From Hydrogenophilales bacterium 16-64-46 (lineage in GTDB: Bacteria > Pseudomonadota > Gammaproteobacteria > Burkholderiales > Thiobacillaceae), in contig NCGY01000008.1 of NCBI GenBank assembly GCA_002281775.1, positions 152,343 to 216,342 of the forward strand: 64,000 bases of DNA. The letters run 5' to 3'. Shown here piece by piece: positions 7,622-17,372 of the stretch. The notes beneath the pieces are model-generated. The model worked only from the letters and a program-made list of their open reading frames with translations. It was not told where the DNA came from and did not search any database. The stretch's first letter is position 1, and every line of letters starts with the position of its first letter. A program made the position numbers and the translations under genes.

Positions 7622-9295
7622 CTAGTGTGCGTCGCGCGAGCCGCGCCAAGTCAGGAGAATGATGGGGATGATACCCGCGACGACGATGGCGAGCGACGGC
7701 AGCGCGGCACGCTCCCACTCGCCTTCGGAAGTCATCTCGAACACGCGCACCGCGAGCGTGTCCCAGCCGAAGGGACGGGTCATCAGGGTGATGGGCATTT
7801 CCTTCATGATGTCGACGAAGGTGAGCGCGGCCGCGGTGAAGAGGCTGGCACGCAGCATCGGCAGGTGCACGCGCGCCAGCAGGCCGCCGGCGGACAGGCC
7901 CAGATTGCGCGCCGCTTCGTCGATGTTGCGGGTGATGCGATGCAGACCACTGTCGATCGGACCGAAGCCGACCGCAAGAAAACGCACCAGGTAGGCGGCG
8001 AGCATCACCACCAGCGTGCCCTTGAGGACTTCACTGCCGTCGAAGCCGAACCAGGCACGTCCGCTGTCGATCAGCCAGTTGTCCAGCGCCGCCACGGGGA
8101 TGAAGAGGCCCACCGCCAGCACGGCACCCGGGAAGGCGTAGCCGAGCGTGGCGAGCCGCTGCATCCAGATCATCGCGTTGCCGCCGCGCTGGCGTCCGGC
8201 GTAGGCGAGCAGCAGGGCCACCGTCCCCACCAGCAGCGCGCCCAGGCTTGCCAGCAGCAGGGAATGCCAGACGAACATCCAGTAGCGGCTGTCGAGGTCG
8301 GTATCGATCACCTCGCGCGACCACCAGGCGAGCTGCGCCACGGGGATCAGGAAGGCGAGGGCGAGCACCGTGCCGGCGTAGAGGAAGGCCAGCGTTGCCT
8401 GCACGCGGGACAGGCGGATGCGTCGCAAGGCCGCGCCACGACCGACCGCACCGTAGCGCATCTTCATGCGCGAGCGTTGTTCGAACACCACCGCAACCAG
8501 CACCAGCACGATCAGGATCGAAGCCAGCTGCGCGGCGGAATCCAGCGAGAACAGGCTGTACCACGCCTTGTAGATGGCGGTGGTGAAAGTGTCGTAGTTG
8601 AAGGTCGCCATGGTGCCGAAATCGGCCAGGGTCTCCATCAGCGCCAGCATCAGCCCGGCGGCAATCCAGGGACGCGCCATCGGCAGTGCCACGCGAAAAA
8701 ACCCCTGCCAGCGCGACAGGCCCAGGGATTGCGCCGCTTCGAGCGCAACCGCGCCCTGCGTGGCGAAGGCGTTTTTGGCGATGAGATAGACGTAGGGGTA
8801 GAGCGCGAGCGACATCACCAGGATGACGCCACCGCGCGAGCGAATTTCCGGCAGCCCGGTGACGCCCCAGCCGTCACGCAGCCAAGTCTGCACCGGCCCG
8901 GTGAAATCGAGCAGGCCGATGGCGACGAAGGCGGTGACGTAGGCCGGCAGTGCCAGCGGCAAGAGAAGCGCCCAGTCGAAGATGCGCCGTCCGGGAAATT
9001 CGCACATCGCCACCAGCCAGGCCAGCGACACCCCCAGCAGCGTCACGCCCAGTCCGACGCCCGCCATCAGCCAGGCCGTGTTGACCAGGAGTTCGGGCAG
9101 CACGAACGTGGCGAGATGAGAGAGGATGTCACCCTCTATGCGGGCAAACGACGAGAAGGTGACTACGACCGGGGTCAGCACCAGCGCCGCCACGACGAGC
9201 GCGAACAGCGTCCAGCCGGATGGCTGGCGGACGCGGGGTAAAACAAAAACGCCCGGAGCGGGCGTTTTTGCAGGAACAGCGAGGGTGTCGGACAA
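7622..9295 (-). CDS. fbpB: Ferric-iron ABC transporter permease
   Basis: A 557-residue inner-membrane protein with about twelve hydrophobic segments in two similar halves, the layout of FbpB/SfuB permeases. Each half carries an EAA-type loop for contact with the ATPase: ALEAAQSLGLSRWQGFFRVALP in the first half and DEAARNLGLSAGGLLARVHLP in the second. It moves iron delivered by FbpA into the cytoplasm using FbpC. The start lies 12 bp after the fbpA stop. Codons about 9-17 contain a perfect terminator-like hairpin (9246-9270), and no alternative start lies past it in the next few codons, so the hairpin must be translated through. Confidence 0.88.
   Translation of the reverse strand: MSDTLAVPAKTPAPGVFVLPRVRQPSGWTLFALVVAALVLTPVVVTFSSFARIEGDILSHLATFVLPELLVNTAWLMAGVGLGVTLLGVSLAWLVAMCEFPGRRIFDWALLLPLALPAYVTAFVAIGLLDFTGPVQTWLRDGWGVTGLPEIRSRGGVILVMSLALYPYVYLIAKNAFATQGAVALEAAQSLGLSRWQGFFRVALPMARPWIAAGLMLALMETLADFGTMATFNYDTFTTAIYKAWYSLFSLDSAAQLASILIVLVLVAVVFEQRSRMKMRYGAVGRGAALRRIRLSRVQATLAFLYAGTVLALAFLIPVAQLAWWSREVIDTDLDSRYWMFVWHSLLLASLGALLVGTVALLLAYAGRQRGGNAMIWMQRLATLGYAFPGAVLAVGLFIPVAALDNWLIDSGRAWFGFDGSEVLKGTLVVMLAAYLVRFLAVGFGPIDSGLHRITRNIDEAARNLGLSAGGLLARVHLPMLRASLFTAAALTFVDIMKEMPITLMTRPFGWDTLAVRVFEMTSEGEWERAALPSLAIVVAGIIPIILLTWRGSRDAH
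9246..9270. terminator. Terminator-like hairpin inside the start of fbpB
   Basis: AAAAACGCCCG and CGGGCGTTTTT form a perfect 11-bp stem with a three-base GAG loop. Both strands end in a T run, so it would work in either direction. It lies within the first 17 codons of fbpB, just after fbpA, and would be expected to lower fbpBC transcription relative to fbpA. Confidence 0.75.
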
Positions 9296-9307
9296 AACGG
9301 GGCTTCT

Positions 9308-10321
9308 TTACTTGTAACCGGCGCGATCCATCAATTTTACGGCCTGGGCCTGAAGGCTGCCAGCGTCTTTCACATTGATGAGGTTGGGCTTGAAGCTGCC
9401 CCAGGCCGCCACCTTGGGGTCAGGCTTGACCCTGGGGTTGGCCGGATACTCCAGGTTGACGTCGGCAAAGAGGTTCTGAGCCTGGTCGGAAGAGAGCCAT
9501 TCGATCAGCTTCTGCGCCCCCGCCGGGTTCTTGGCGAACTTGGTCACGCCCGCACCCGACACGTTGACGTGCACCCCCGCCGCCTTGTTCTTGAGCGTCT
9601 GGTTGGGCCAGAAAATGGCCAGCGGCAAGCCGGGGGTCTTGTCCATCAGGCGGCCGAAATAATAGGTGTTGACGATGGTCACGTCGCACTGCCCGGCGGC
9701 CACGGCCTGCATCGCCTTGGTATCGTCGGGGAAGGGCGCGGTGGCGAGGTTCTTGACCCAGCCAGTGACAATGTCCTGGGTTTTGCCTTCGCCATACTCG
9801 GTAATCATCATCGCCACCAGGCTCTGGTTATAGACTTTCTTCGAGGTGCGCAGGCAGAGGCGGCCCTTCCATTTGGGGCTGGCCAGGGCTTCGTAGGTGG
9901 ACAGCTCGGCTGGCTTGACCTTGCCGGTGTTGTAGACCATGGTGCGGGCGCGTACGGACAGGCCGAACCACTCGCCATCCGGGTCACGCAGGTGGGCCGG
10001 GATGTTGGCGTCGAGCACCCTGGATTTGATCGGGCGCAGCAGGCCTTCGTTGCCCGCCTGCCAGAGGTTGCCGGCGTCGACCGTTAGCAGGATGTCGGCA
10101 GGGGTGTTCTTGCCTTCGGCCTTGAGGCGGGCCATGAGCGGGCCTTCCTTGTCGGTGATGAATTTCACCTCGACCCCGGTTTCCTTGGTATAGGCATCGA
10201 ACAGCGGCTTGATCAGCTGTTCGTTGCGCGCGGAGTAGACCGTGACTTCTTCCGCCAGCGCGGGCAGGGACAGAACAGAGAGTGACAGCGCAGCCAGGAG
10301 GCGGGACAGGGGAGCGTTCAT
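9308..10321 (-). CDS. fbpA: Ferric-iron ABC transporter substrate-binding protein
   Basis: A 337-residue periplasmic binding protein, with a signal peptide ending near LPALAEE (residue 22-23) and the opening [20 protein letters not shown] typical of FbpA/FutA/IdiA. The paired tyrosines that bind iron in this family are seen in NTYYFGRL, about two thirds into the protein. It captures ferric ion in the periplasm and delivers it to FbpB. ATG 10321 has CAGGAA upstream and directly precedes the signal peptide; the ORF extends further upstream but without a better start. First gene of fbpABC-kinase. Confidence 0.92.
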   Translation of the reverse strand: MNAPLSRLLAALSLSVLSLPALAEEVTVYSARNEQLIKPLFDAYTKETGVEVKFITDKEGPLMARLKAEGKNTPADILLTVDAGNLWQAGNEGLLRPIKSRVLDANIPAHLRDPDGEWFGLSVRARTMVYNTGKVKPAELSTYEALASPKWKGRLCLRTSKKVYNQSLVAMMITEYGEGKTQDIVTGWVKNLATAPFPDDTKAMQAVAAGQCDVTIVNTYYFGRLMDKTPGLPLAIFWPNQTLKNKAAGVHVNVSGAGVTKFAKNPAGAQKLIEWLSSDQAQNLFADVNLEYPANPRVKPDPKVAAWGSFKPNLINVKDAGSLQAQAVKLMDRAGYK

Positions 10322-10351
10322 TGTGGATTCCTGCAGGATTGATATGTGGGA

Positions 10352-10380
10352 ATCGTACTCAAAATGAGAACGCTTATCAA
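10352..10380 (-). promoter_or_regulatory. fbpA promoter with Fur-box-like spacer
   Basis: On the minus strand TTGATA (10380-10375) and TACGAT (10357-10352) are 17 bp apart. The overlapping sequence GATAAGCGTTCTCATTTTG (10378-10360) matches the Fur consensus at 12 of 19 positions. Position about 30 bp before fbpA fits iron repression of the importer by Fur. Confidence 0.65.
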
Positions 10381-10428
10381 CATCAAAATAAAAAAAATCG
10401 GGGCGTGATGCTCTGTCATACAGGCGGG

Positions 10429-11088
10429 TCATTCGCGACGCAAAAACTGTATCAGCGTGCGCAGCTCGCCCTCGAACAGGGCGTCCAGATGAATTCGCCC
10501 GGGGGTTTCCTGCACAGCCAGCCCTGCGGTCACCTGCGGGCTGACGTCGACCAGTCTGAGCATGGCGCTGGGGTAGTCCACGTCGAGCGTCACGCGCATC
10601 GGGTAATAGCCGTCAAGGAACTTGCGCATGTAAGGGCCGTTGTTCAGGTTGTAGTAACCCCCGCCAGTGTCGCGCAGGGCGCGCGTCTGCGCCGACAGAC
10701 ACAGGCGCGAGCCGGGCTCGATTCCCCGCAGCTGGATGCTCGGGCCGTCGACCCAGGCCTCGGCTGCGCCGCGCGAGCTGTCGATCCGCAGGTCACGCAC
10801 GAAGCCTTCACGAAAGGTAATCTGCGCACGCGGCACGGCGTCCAGGTTGTCGTGGCATTGCGTGAGGCTCACCCAGCCGGTGTCGAGGCTGGCGGGATCG
10901 ATGACGATGCGGTTCTGGTGGTGGTGAACCGGCTTGTCGGGCGGCATCACGAGAAAGTGCAGTTGACCCTCGTTGACCGCTGACGCGCTCTTCAGCAGCA
11001 GATCGTCATCCGCACAGACCGTCGACCCCAGCAGCAGGGCCAGCCCGGCACAGGCCGCCGTGACGGATTCAGTCCTGTGGCGGGGCAT
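10429..11088 (-). CDS. Exported protein of unknown function
   Basis: A 219-residue protein from the ATG at 11088, giving a signal peptide ([20 protein letters not shown]). The mature part has no motif I recognise; it contains [18 protein letters not shown] near residue 50, two cysteines (LTQCHD, SRLCLS) and mixed strand-like segments. Its first 20 bases overlap the end of the NlpC/P60 gene, so the two are likely one operon and may act together on the cell envelope. The ORF runs on upstream through the NlpC gene in another frame; that part is a shadow. Confidence 0.7.
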   Translation of the reverse strand: MPRHRTESVTAACAGLALLLGSTVCADDDLLLKSASAVNEGQLHFLVMPPDKPVHHHQNRIVIDPASLDTGWVSLTQCHDNLDAVPRAQITFREGFVRDLRIDSSRGAAEAWVDGPSIQLRGIEPGSRLCLSAQTRALRDTGGGYYNLNNGPYMRKFLDGYYPMRVTLDVDYPSAMLRLVDVSPQVTAGLAVQETPGRIHLDALFEGELRTLIQFLRRE

Positions 11089-11521
11089 CGGGCAAGGCGA
11101 CACGTCGGCCCCCTTCGTAGCGGGATTGCCAGTACTGCTCATCCATGCGCGATACGACCACCGAGCCGGTGCGGCTGCTGGCGGCATGGACGAAGCGCCG
11201 CTCGCCCAGGTAGATACCGACGTGCGAGTAAGCACGGTCAAGGGTGTTGAAAAAAACCAGATCACCCGGCCGGAGTTCGTCATCGGAAAGCGGGCGGGCG
11301 GATTCGCTGATCGCCCGGCTGTCGCGCGGCAGGGCGAGCCCCAGCGTGGTGCGAAACACATGGCCGACAAAGCCGCTACAGTCCAAGCCGGTCTCGGGCG
11401 AATCGCCCCCCAGCTTGTAGGGGCTGCCGACCAGGCTGACGGCATAGAACGGCACCTCGTCCGGCAGCTCGGCGGCAGCAGCGGGCGAAAACAGCAGGGT
11501 GAGGAGGAACAGACGGCGCAT
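11069..11521 (-). CDS. NlpC/P60 family cell-wall hydrolase
   Basis: A 150-residue exported protein with a short signal peptide (MRRLFLLTLLFSPAAAAE). The NlpC/P60 cysteine-peptidase core is complete: catalytic Cys in GLDCSGFVGHVF, His in YSHVGIYLG and the third polar residue in RFVHAASS. These enzymes cleave peptide stems in peptidoglycan. The protein is a single catalytic domain without a visible wall-binding module. It overlaps the following unknown exported protein by 20 bases. Confidence 0.88.
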   Translation of the reverse strand: MRRLFLLTLLFSPAAAAELPDEVPFYAVSLVGSPYKLGGDSPETGLDCSGFVGHVFRTTLGLALPRDSRAISESARPLSDDELRPGDLVFFNTLDRAYSHVGIYLGERRFVHAASSRTGSVVVSRMDEQYWQSRYEGGRRVALPDAPPQD

Positions 11522-11595
11522 CGGCGGGTCATTCGGGTCTATATTGAAAGTGGACTACGGCCACATCTGGCCGGGCTTGAACAGGAGGTTTAACC

Positions 11596-12294
11596 ATGAG
11601 TGATCTACCCTTGCACGACACAGCGAATGAACCCGGCGACCATGTTCCCCAAAATTCGCAGTTGATGCAATTGCGCGATGAGGCCGCCGCGGCCGCTGAC
11701 AGTCCCGATCTGCGTGAACGGGTGCGCGAGTGGACTGCCCGTGCGCTGCACGACAAGCGACTGACGCTGGAAGACATGCGTGCCATCGTCGGCGCGGTCA
11801 CCGAAGGCGTGAACAGTGGATTGTCCGCGCGCGGCGGGGAACTGAAGGCCGGACTGAAGCAGGCGGTGTCGGGTCTGGACGATGCCTTCGGCAGCGCAGC
11901 GCAGGCAGCGTCCTACACGATACGCGAAGCTGTCGAGCAGGGACGGGCCTTCAAGGACAACGAGCTGAAGACCAGTCTGGAGGAATTGCGCGATCTGGAG
12001 GCCCGCTTTGTCGACACCCTGCGCCAGACCGCGCGGCAGTCCGGCGGCGTACTCAAGGATGAGCTCGACCAGTTGGCCGGACACATGAAAGTGACGGGCA
12101 CCCGCACGGGCGAGCAGGTGCGTGAGGCATTGGGTGAATTTGCCGCCGGCATCAGGAGCAGTGCGGCAGCCGGTCGGGCCGGCCTCGGCGAATCAGCGAC
12201 CGCTGCCGGCGAAAAACTGTCGCAGATTGCCAGCGGCGTGCTGGCGGCGGTGTCCGATTCACTCAAACGGCAAAGCGAACGCCTGCGTTCCTGA
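11596..12294 (+). CDS. Alanine-rich helical protein, function unknown
   Basis: A 232-residue protein with a strong ribosome site (AGGAGG about eight bases before ATG 11596). No signal peptide and no membrane segment. Composition and periodicity (many Ala, Glu, Arg, Lys; repeated patterns such as GLSARGGELKAGLKQAVSGL and ATAAGEKLSQIASGVLAAVSD) suggest an amphipathic helical bundle like phasins or stress-type apolipoprotein-like proteins. It may be one of the betaproteobacterial families of unknown function; I cannot name it. A hairpin CCGGCGG/CCGCCGG follows at 12306-12325. Confidence 0.7.
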   Translation: MSDLPLHDTANEPGDHVPQNSQLMQLRDEAAAAADSPDLRERVREWTARALHDKRLTLEDMRAIVGAVTEGVNSGLSARGGELKAGLKQAVSGLDDAFGSAAQAASYTIREAVEQGRAFKDNELKTSLEELRDLEARFVDTLRQTARQSGGVLKDELDQLAGHMKVTGTRTGEQVREALGEFAAGIRSSAAAGRAGLGESATAAGEKLSQIASGVLAAVSDSLKRQSERLRS

Positions 12295-12405
12295 TCTATG
12301 CAAGGCCGGCGGTCGGGGCCGCCGGAAGCCGCTACACTGTGTCGAGGCGGGTGTATCACCGGACCCGCGCCTTTCCCTCAACCGATACCAATAAGCACCT
12401 GCCAC

Positions 12406-14085
12406 ATGCTCTGGGAAACCCTGTCCGTCGTCCGCGACCTGCCGCGTCTGCATGAAATCGCCTCGGTGATGATCCGCTATGGCTGGGGCGATCTGGTGCG
12501 CGTGCTCGGCATCAGCGGCATGCTCGAACGCGCGGGGCGCGTGCTGCACTGGCACAGCACCAGCGAGATCGCTCACCTGGAGGCCGCCGTGCGCATCCGC
12601 CGGGCGCTGGAGGAGCTCGGCCCCACCTTCGTCAAGCTGGGCCAGCTGCTCGCGACGCGGGTGGACATGTTTCCGCCGCACTGGATCGCCGAATTCGAGA
12701 AACTGCACAGCCAGGTGCCGGCGGTGCCCTACGACGCGCTGCATGCCGACCTGGTGGCCGCGCTGGGTGGCGAGCCCGAGCAGGTGTTCGCTGAGTTCGA
12801 CCGCACGCCGCTGGCGGCGGCTTCCATCGCCCAGGTACACCGGGCGCGGCTGCGCGACGGCACGCCGGTGGTGGTCAAGATCCGCCGGCCAGGCATAGAA
12901 GACGTGATCCGGGCCGACCTGCGCATTCTTGACCATGCGGCGCGCCTGCTCGACAGCGAAATGCCCGATCTGCGCCGCTACGATCCGGTGCATATCGTGG
13001 CGCAGTTCCGCCGTTCGCTCTACCGCGAGCTCGACCTGGCGAAGGAGGCGCGCAACATCGAACAGTTCGCGCGTCATTTTGCGGACGATCCGGACGTGAC
13101 GATCCCGCGCGTGGTCGCGCGGTTCACCACGCCACGCGTCAACGTGCAGACCGAGATTGTCGGGGTGGTCGGCGTATCGCCCGAGAAGCTGCGCGCCGCC
13201 GGCCTCGACCCACAGATTCTGGCGGCGCGCGGGGCCGACGCGGTGCTGCGCATGGTGCTGGTGCATGGCTATTTCCACGCCGATCCGCACCCCGGCAACA
13301 TGCTGTTCCTGCCGGGGAACCGCATCGGCATGATCGACTTCGGCATGGTGGGCATGCTCACCGAAACCCGGCGCAACCAGATCGTCGACCTGCTGCACGC
13401 GTTGACGCGCAAGGATGAACAGGCCCTGCTGCAGGTGTTGCTCGACTGGAGCGGCGACACCGTGCAGGACGAGGAGCGGCTGGCCTACGACGTGGCGGAG
13501 ATGCTGCAAAGCTACGACGACTTGCGCCTCAAGGACGTGAAGATCGGCGGCCTCTTGAACGACATCACGGCGCTGATGCGCGACAACAACCTGGTCCTGC
13601 CGGCGGATCTCACGCTGCTGTTCAAGACGCTCATCACACTGGAAGGACTGGGCCAGCAGCTCGATCCCGATTTCCACATGATCGACCACGTGACGCCCTT
13701 CGTCGAGCGTGTCATCCAGTCACGCTTCACGCCCGGCGCGCTGGTGGCGCGCGGCCGCAAGAGTCTGCGCGAGGCGCTGGAGGTGCTGGCCGACCTGCCG
13801 CGCGATCTGCGTCACCTGCTGCGCGACGCCCGGCGTGGCCGGGTCCGGATCGATCTCGACCTGAAGCGCCTCGACCATTTCGGCCATCAGCTTGACCGCG
13901 CCAGTAACCGGCTCACCATGGGCATCCTCACGGCGTCGCTGGTGGTGGGGTCGAGCATCATCATGACCGTGCAGGGTGGCCCGCAACTGTTCGGCCTGCC
14001 TCTGTTCGGGCTGCTGGGTTTCCTGATCGCGTTCATCAACAGCCTGTGGATCATCTTCTCGATCTGGCGCTCGGGAAAGCACTGA
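12406..14085 (+). CDS. ubiB: UbiB/AarF family atypical kinase
   Basis: A 559-residue member of the ABC1/ADCK/UbiB family, needed for ubiquinone biosynthesis. Visible motifs: the KxGQ block FVKLGQLLATRVDMFP near 77-92, the alanine-rich nucleotide loop AAASIAQVHRA, the ATP-site Lys in PVVVKIRRPG, the catalytic region HGYFHADPHPGNMLF and the metal site MIDFGMVG. Two hydrophobic segments at the C-terminus (about 505-555) anchor it in the membrane. Start ATG 12406 (MLWETLSVVRDL) agrees with the family; the ORF continues 36 codons upstream without conserved sequence. Paralogues of UbiB outside the ubi operon are common in betaproteobacteria, so the exact orthology is not certain. Confidence 0.87.
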   Translation: MLWETLSVVRDLPRLHEIASVMIRYGWGDLVRVLGISGMLERAGRVLHWHSTSEIAHLEAAVRIRRALEELGPTFVKLGQLLATRVDMFPPHWIAEFEKLHSQVPAVPYDALHADLVAALGGEPEQVFAEFDRTPLAAASIAQVHRARLRDGTPVVVKIRRPGIEDVIRADLRILDHAARLLDSEMPDLRRYDPVHIVAQFRRSLYRELDLAKEARNIEQFARHFADDPDVTIPRVVARFTTPRVNVQTEIVGVVGVSPEKLRAAGLDPQILAARGADAVLRMVLVHGYFHADPHPGNMLFLPGNRIGMIDFGMVGMLTETRRNQIVDLLHALTRKDEQALLQVLLDWSGDTVQDEERLAYDVAEMLQSYDDLRLKDVKIGGLLNDITALMRDNNLVLPADLTLLFKTLITLEGLGQQLDPDFHMIDHVTPFVERVIQSRFTPGALVARGRKSLREALEVLADLPRDLRHLLRDARRGRVRIDLDLKRLDHFGHQLDRASNRLTMGILTASLVVGSSIIMTVQGGPQLFGLPLFGLLGFLIAFINSLWIIFSIWRSGKH

Positions 14086-14097
14086 TCGGGTTGCCGC

Positions 14098-16413
14098 TCA
14101 GGCACTGCGGGCAGGCTGCGTGGCGATGTCGTCAGCCACAGCGTCGGCGAGCCGGTCGAGCGGGGTGGGGCGGCCGAGCAGGTAGCCCTGCACGTGCGCA
14201 ATCCCCAGCTGCTGGACTTTTTGCAGCACGGCCTCGGTCTCCACGCCTTCGGCCACGAGCGAATAGCCGGCGTCGGCCATCATGCGCACGAAGTCGGCGA
14301 CGACCCTGGCCGCCCGGTTGTCCTGGGCGAGCTTGCTGATCAGCGAGATGTCGAGCTTGACCACTTCCACCGGCAGGTCGGCGAGATAGCGCAGGGGAGA
14401 ATAGCCGGCGCCGAAATCGTCCATGGCAATGCGGAAATGCACGGTGCGCAGCAGGTCGAGATAGGTGCTCACCTCGGCGACCTGGGTGATCAGCGAGGTT
14501 TCGGTGATCTCGATCATGAGCGCATGGCGGGCGGTGTGCCGCGACAGTTCGAGCAGGTGCGAGACGACTTCGGCACGTGAAATGGTCTGCGCCGACAGGT
14601 TGATCGATACACCGATGCCTTCCGGAATCATGCCGGAACTCAGGTCGGCATCCACCTGGGCCAGCACTGCCAGGTCGAATTCGGTTTCCAGCCGGCGCGC
14701 ACTGACCACCGGCAGGAAGGCACCGGGCATGATGAGCTCGCCGTGGTAGCGGATGCGCGCCAGCGCCTCGTAGTAGTCCACCTTGCGGTCGGGCAGGGCG
14801 TGGATGGCCTGGTAGTGCATCTCGATCATGCCTGGCGTGGCCAGCGCCTGGAACAGCGCGCTGGTCTCGCGGTTGGCCACCAGGGTTTGCGAGGCGCGTT
14901 CGGTGTCTTCACCATAGACGGCAATGCGGGCCCGCCCGGGCTGCTTGGCCGTGTACATGGCGATGTCAGCCTGTTTGGGCAGATCGCCGACGTTCTCGGG
15001 CTGCCCGGCTGAACAGAATGCGATACCGATGCTGATTCCGACCGGCTCGCTGATACCGAGGTCGCCGAACGACCCGGCCTCGATCAGGCTCTGGCAGCGT
15101 TGCGCGATCTGCTTGGCCTGTGCGGGCGAGGTGCGGGCGAGGAAGGTGGCGAATTCGTCGCCGCCCAGGCGATACAGCCGGTCGTTGGCGCGCAGGGCCA
15201 TCACCAGGGCGTCGGCGATCAGCGTCAGCACGCGGTCGCCCTTGGCGTGGCCGTAGGTATCGTTGATGGCCTTGAATCGATCGCAATCGAACAGCAGGAA
15301 AGCCGCGCCCTCGTGCATGTGCCGGAAATCCGTGCGAAAACGCTCCCAGTCTTCTTCGTAGGCGCGGCGGTTATAGCAGCCGGTAAGTGCGTCCTGCCGC
15401 GCCTGTGAGCGGAACTCGCGATTCTGGTTTTCCAGCGAGCCGTGCAGTTCGCGCAACTGGGCCTGATATTCATGCAACGAGCGGCGGATGGATTCGAGTT
15501 CGACCACGTGCATGGCTGAAGGCCGGTTCACAGAGGGGGAGCGCCCCTGCTGCATGGTGTCGATATCCCGCGACAACTGGTGCAAGGGCCTGATCAGCAG
15601 CCGGTTATAGACGAGAAACGCCAGCAGTGCGGCGCCGGCCACGAGCAGGAACAGGGTAATCAGGGCGCGCGACAGAATGGTCTGGAAGCGCGCCTGGTTG
15701 GGGTCGCTGCGCGCCTTGAAGTTCAGGCGGCTGAATAGCGCGTTCTGGGCCAGGGTTTCCCCCGGTTTAAGGGCGAGTGCCACGCTGCCCATTTCTACGA
15801 AGTGGAAGCTTTCGCGAGCAAGCAGTTCACCCATGAAATCGAAGCGCAGCAGGCCGTAGCCGAGCAGGCTGTGCTGGTGCTCGTCGCTGTAGACCGGAAA
15901 GGCCTGGTAGACGACCATCGTCCCGCCCTCGTTGGCAAGCCAGCTTGCGCCCGGCAGAAGCTGGGCGGCTTGCGGCAGCGTGTCGGGAAAGCCGGGACGG
16001 GGGAATCTAGCCGCCAGGCTTCCCGGCTCGGTGTCATTCGTGGTGTTGTTGGAGAGGAGGCGTCGCTGGTTGTCGTAGAGGGCGGCGCGGGCGTGCCGGC
16101 TGTTGAGAATTCCGGCTTCGTACACGCGCTGGTCGCGCCAGTAGGCGTAATACTCGGGCAGCACCAGTTGCTGGCGGGTTTCGTCCCAGTGCGCCAGGGT
16201 GTCTGCCTGGTTGGCGGCGCGGCGGAACAGGCGTTCGGTCGCGGCCGACAATTCCGAATGCGCGGCATCCAGATTGCTGCGCGCGAGGCTTTGCGTCACG
16301 CTCCGTGTCTGCCATGCGGCAAACGCGCCAACCAGGCTCACCGCCACCAGTAGCCCGGTGATCAGCGCCAGCGCGATCTGTTTGATCGACAGCGTGAAGC
16401 GTGCGGGCCTCAT
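14098..16413 (-). CDS. CHASE4-GGDEF-EAL cyclic-di-GMP signalling protein
   Basis: A 771-residue inner-membrane protein. TM1 (about 10-30) and TM2 (about 250-272) enclose a periplasmic CHASE4-like sensor with the typical DTLAHWDETRQQL start. A HAMP-like linker and short coiled coil precede a GGDEF domain with intact active site LGGDEF, then an EAL domain with EALARIR, MEITETS, DDFGAGYSPL and KLD motifs present, so both synthase and phosphodiesterase activity are possible. It would adjust cyclic-di-GMP in response to a periplasmic cue. Its ATG overlaps the stop of the preceding hydrolase gene (ATGA, 16410-16413), so the two are coupled. Confidence 0.9.
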   Translation of the reverse strand: MRPARFTLSIKQIALALITGLLVAVSLVGAFAAWQTRSVTQSLARSNLDAAHSELSAATERLFRRAANQADTLAHWDETRQQLVLPEYYAYWRDQRVYEAGILNSRHARAALYDNQRRLLSNNTTNDTEPGSLAARFPRPGFPDTLPQAAQLLPGASWLANEGGTMVVYQAFPVYSDEHQHSLLGYGLLRFDFMGELLARESFHFVEMGSVALALKPGETLAQNALFSRLNFKARSDPNQARFQTILSRALITLFLLVAGAALLAFLVYNRLLIRPLHQLSRDIDTMQQGRSPSVNRPSAMHVVELESIRRSLHEYQAQLRELHGSLENQNREFRSQARQDALTGCYNRRAYEEDWERFRTDFRHMHEGAAFLLFDCDRFKAINDTYGHAKGDRVLTLIADALVMALRANDRLYRLGGDEFATFLARTSPAQAKQIAQRCQSLIEAGSFGDLGISEPVGISIGIAFCSAGQPENVGDLPKQADIAMYTAKQPGRARIAVYGEDTERASQTLVANRETSALFQALATPGMIEMHYQAIHALPDRKVDYYEALARIRYHGELIMPGAFLPVVSARRLETEFDLAVLAQVDADLSSGMIPEGIGVSINLSAQTISRAEVVSHLLELSRHTARHALMIEITETSLITQVAEVSTYLDLLRTVHFRIAMDDFGAGYSPLRYLADLPVEVVKLDISLISKLAQDNRAARVVADFVRMMADAGYSLVAEGVETEAVLQKVQQLGIAHVQGYLLGRPTPLDRLADAVADDIATQPARSA

Positions 16414-17270
16414 CGGGAGGGCTCGCTCAGTCCGCGTAGAAACACCAGGGTGTGCTCCAGCAGATCGAACTCGTGTTCACCGTCCATGAAGTGATTGGCC
16501 CCCGGCACCACCACGATTTGCGAACCCAGATGTCTCAGGGCAGCGAGCCAGTTGTGGCCGAGGAGATTGTCCGCGTCGCCCATGATCAGCCAGCCGGTCA
16601 CGGGGGAGCGGTGCAGGGCGTCGAGTGTACGGGCCTGATCCCAGCGCACGTAGGACAGCAGGTCACGCGGCGTCGAGGTGTATTTGCGGCAGAACGACAG
16701 GGGGTGGGTGACCAGTGTGCGGGGGGCCGTGCGTGCGCGGGTTTCCAGTTGCCCGATCAGGGCCCGCCGGTCGACCGGCCCGATCTGCGCCTCGATCAGG
16801 GAGGCACCGATGTAGGCCTTGACGGCGGGATCAGGGCGCCCCCCCAGATACGCCAGCAACTGCATGCTGCCGAAGCTGTGGCCCAGCAGGACGATGGAGC
16901 GATGTCCCTGTTTCTTGAGCCAGCTCACCCAGCGCGCGATTTCTTCCGTGTCCTCATCCAGGCTGTGCTTGTGGATGGCCTCGCAGGCCAGGCTTTGCGA
17001 GCGGGCCGGAATGTTCAGGCTCAGCGTCGGCGAGAGCACGGTGTAGCCGGCGTCGTGCAAGCCGCCAGCGAGCGTGGCGACCGTGGGGAACTCGCGCGTC
17101 TGCAAGAATCCATGCAGCAGCAGCACGGCAGGCTTGTCGCGGTCTTCTCCGACCTGGTAACTCGCGCTCGCGCGGATGCCGGGCCGCATGTCCTGATAGA
17201 CCACGGCGGCCTGCGTGGCAGACGCGAACCACAGTAACAGGCACAACAGGATGAGGCGCATAGGTATCAT
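16410..17270 (-). CDS. Exported alpha/beta hydrolase
   Basis: A 286-residue alpha/beta-hydrolase-fold protein with signal peptide (MRLILLCLLLWFASATQAA). The oxyanion-side motif is LLLHGFLQ, the nucleophile elbow is GHSFGSMQ, a late acid is in IMGDADNLL and the last His in GANHFMDGEH, so the triad is complete. The substrate is unknown. Two starts are possible, 17270 (MIPMRLIL) or 17261 (MRLIL); I use the first. It is divergent from the helicase gene and translationally coupled to the downstream cyclic-di-GMP protein. Confidence 0.82.
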   Translation of the reverse strand: MIPMRLILLCLLLWFASATQAAVVYQDMRPGIRASASYQVGEDRDKPAVLLLHGFLQTREFPTVATLAGGLHDAGYTVLSPTLSLNIPARSQSLACEAIHKHSLDEDTEEIARWVSWLKKQGHRSIVLLGHSFGSMQLLAYLGGRPDPAVKAYIGASLIEAQIGPVDRRALIGQLETRARTAPRTLVTHPLSFCRKYTSTPRDLLSYVRWDQARTLDALHRSPVTGWLIMGDADNLLGHNWLAALRHLGSQIVVVPGANHFMDGEHEFDLLEHTLVFLRGLSEPSR

Positions 17271-17372
17271 TTGAATGGAATCCCCCCGTCTAACGGCCAG
17301 AAAGTGGCCCGACTTGACCCTGTGCCGCGACGCGCCCCGGTGTACACTCAGGCCAGCTCTCCGTCCTCTCGC

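Noticed and set aside
7625..9241. 538-residue plus-strand frame opposite fbpB
   Set aside because: Composition (His, Gln, Arg, Gly rich, no domains) is that of an antisense shadow in high-GC DNA; fbpB is complete on the other strand.
17314..17348. TTGACC...TACACT as promoter of the helicase gene
   Set aside because: Spacing of 23 bp is too long for a sigma-70 promoter.
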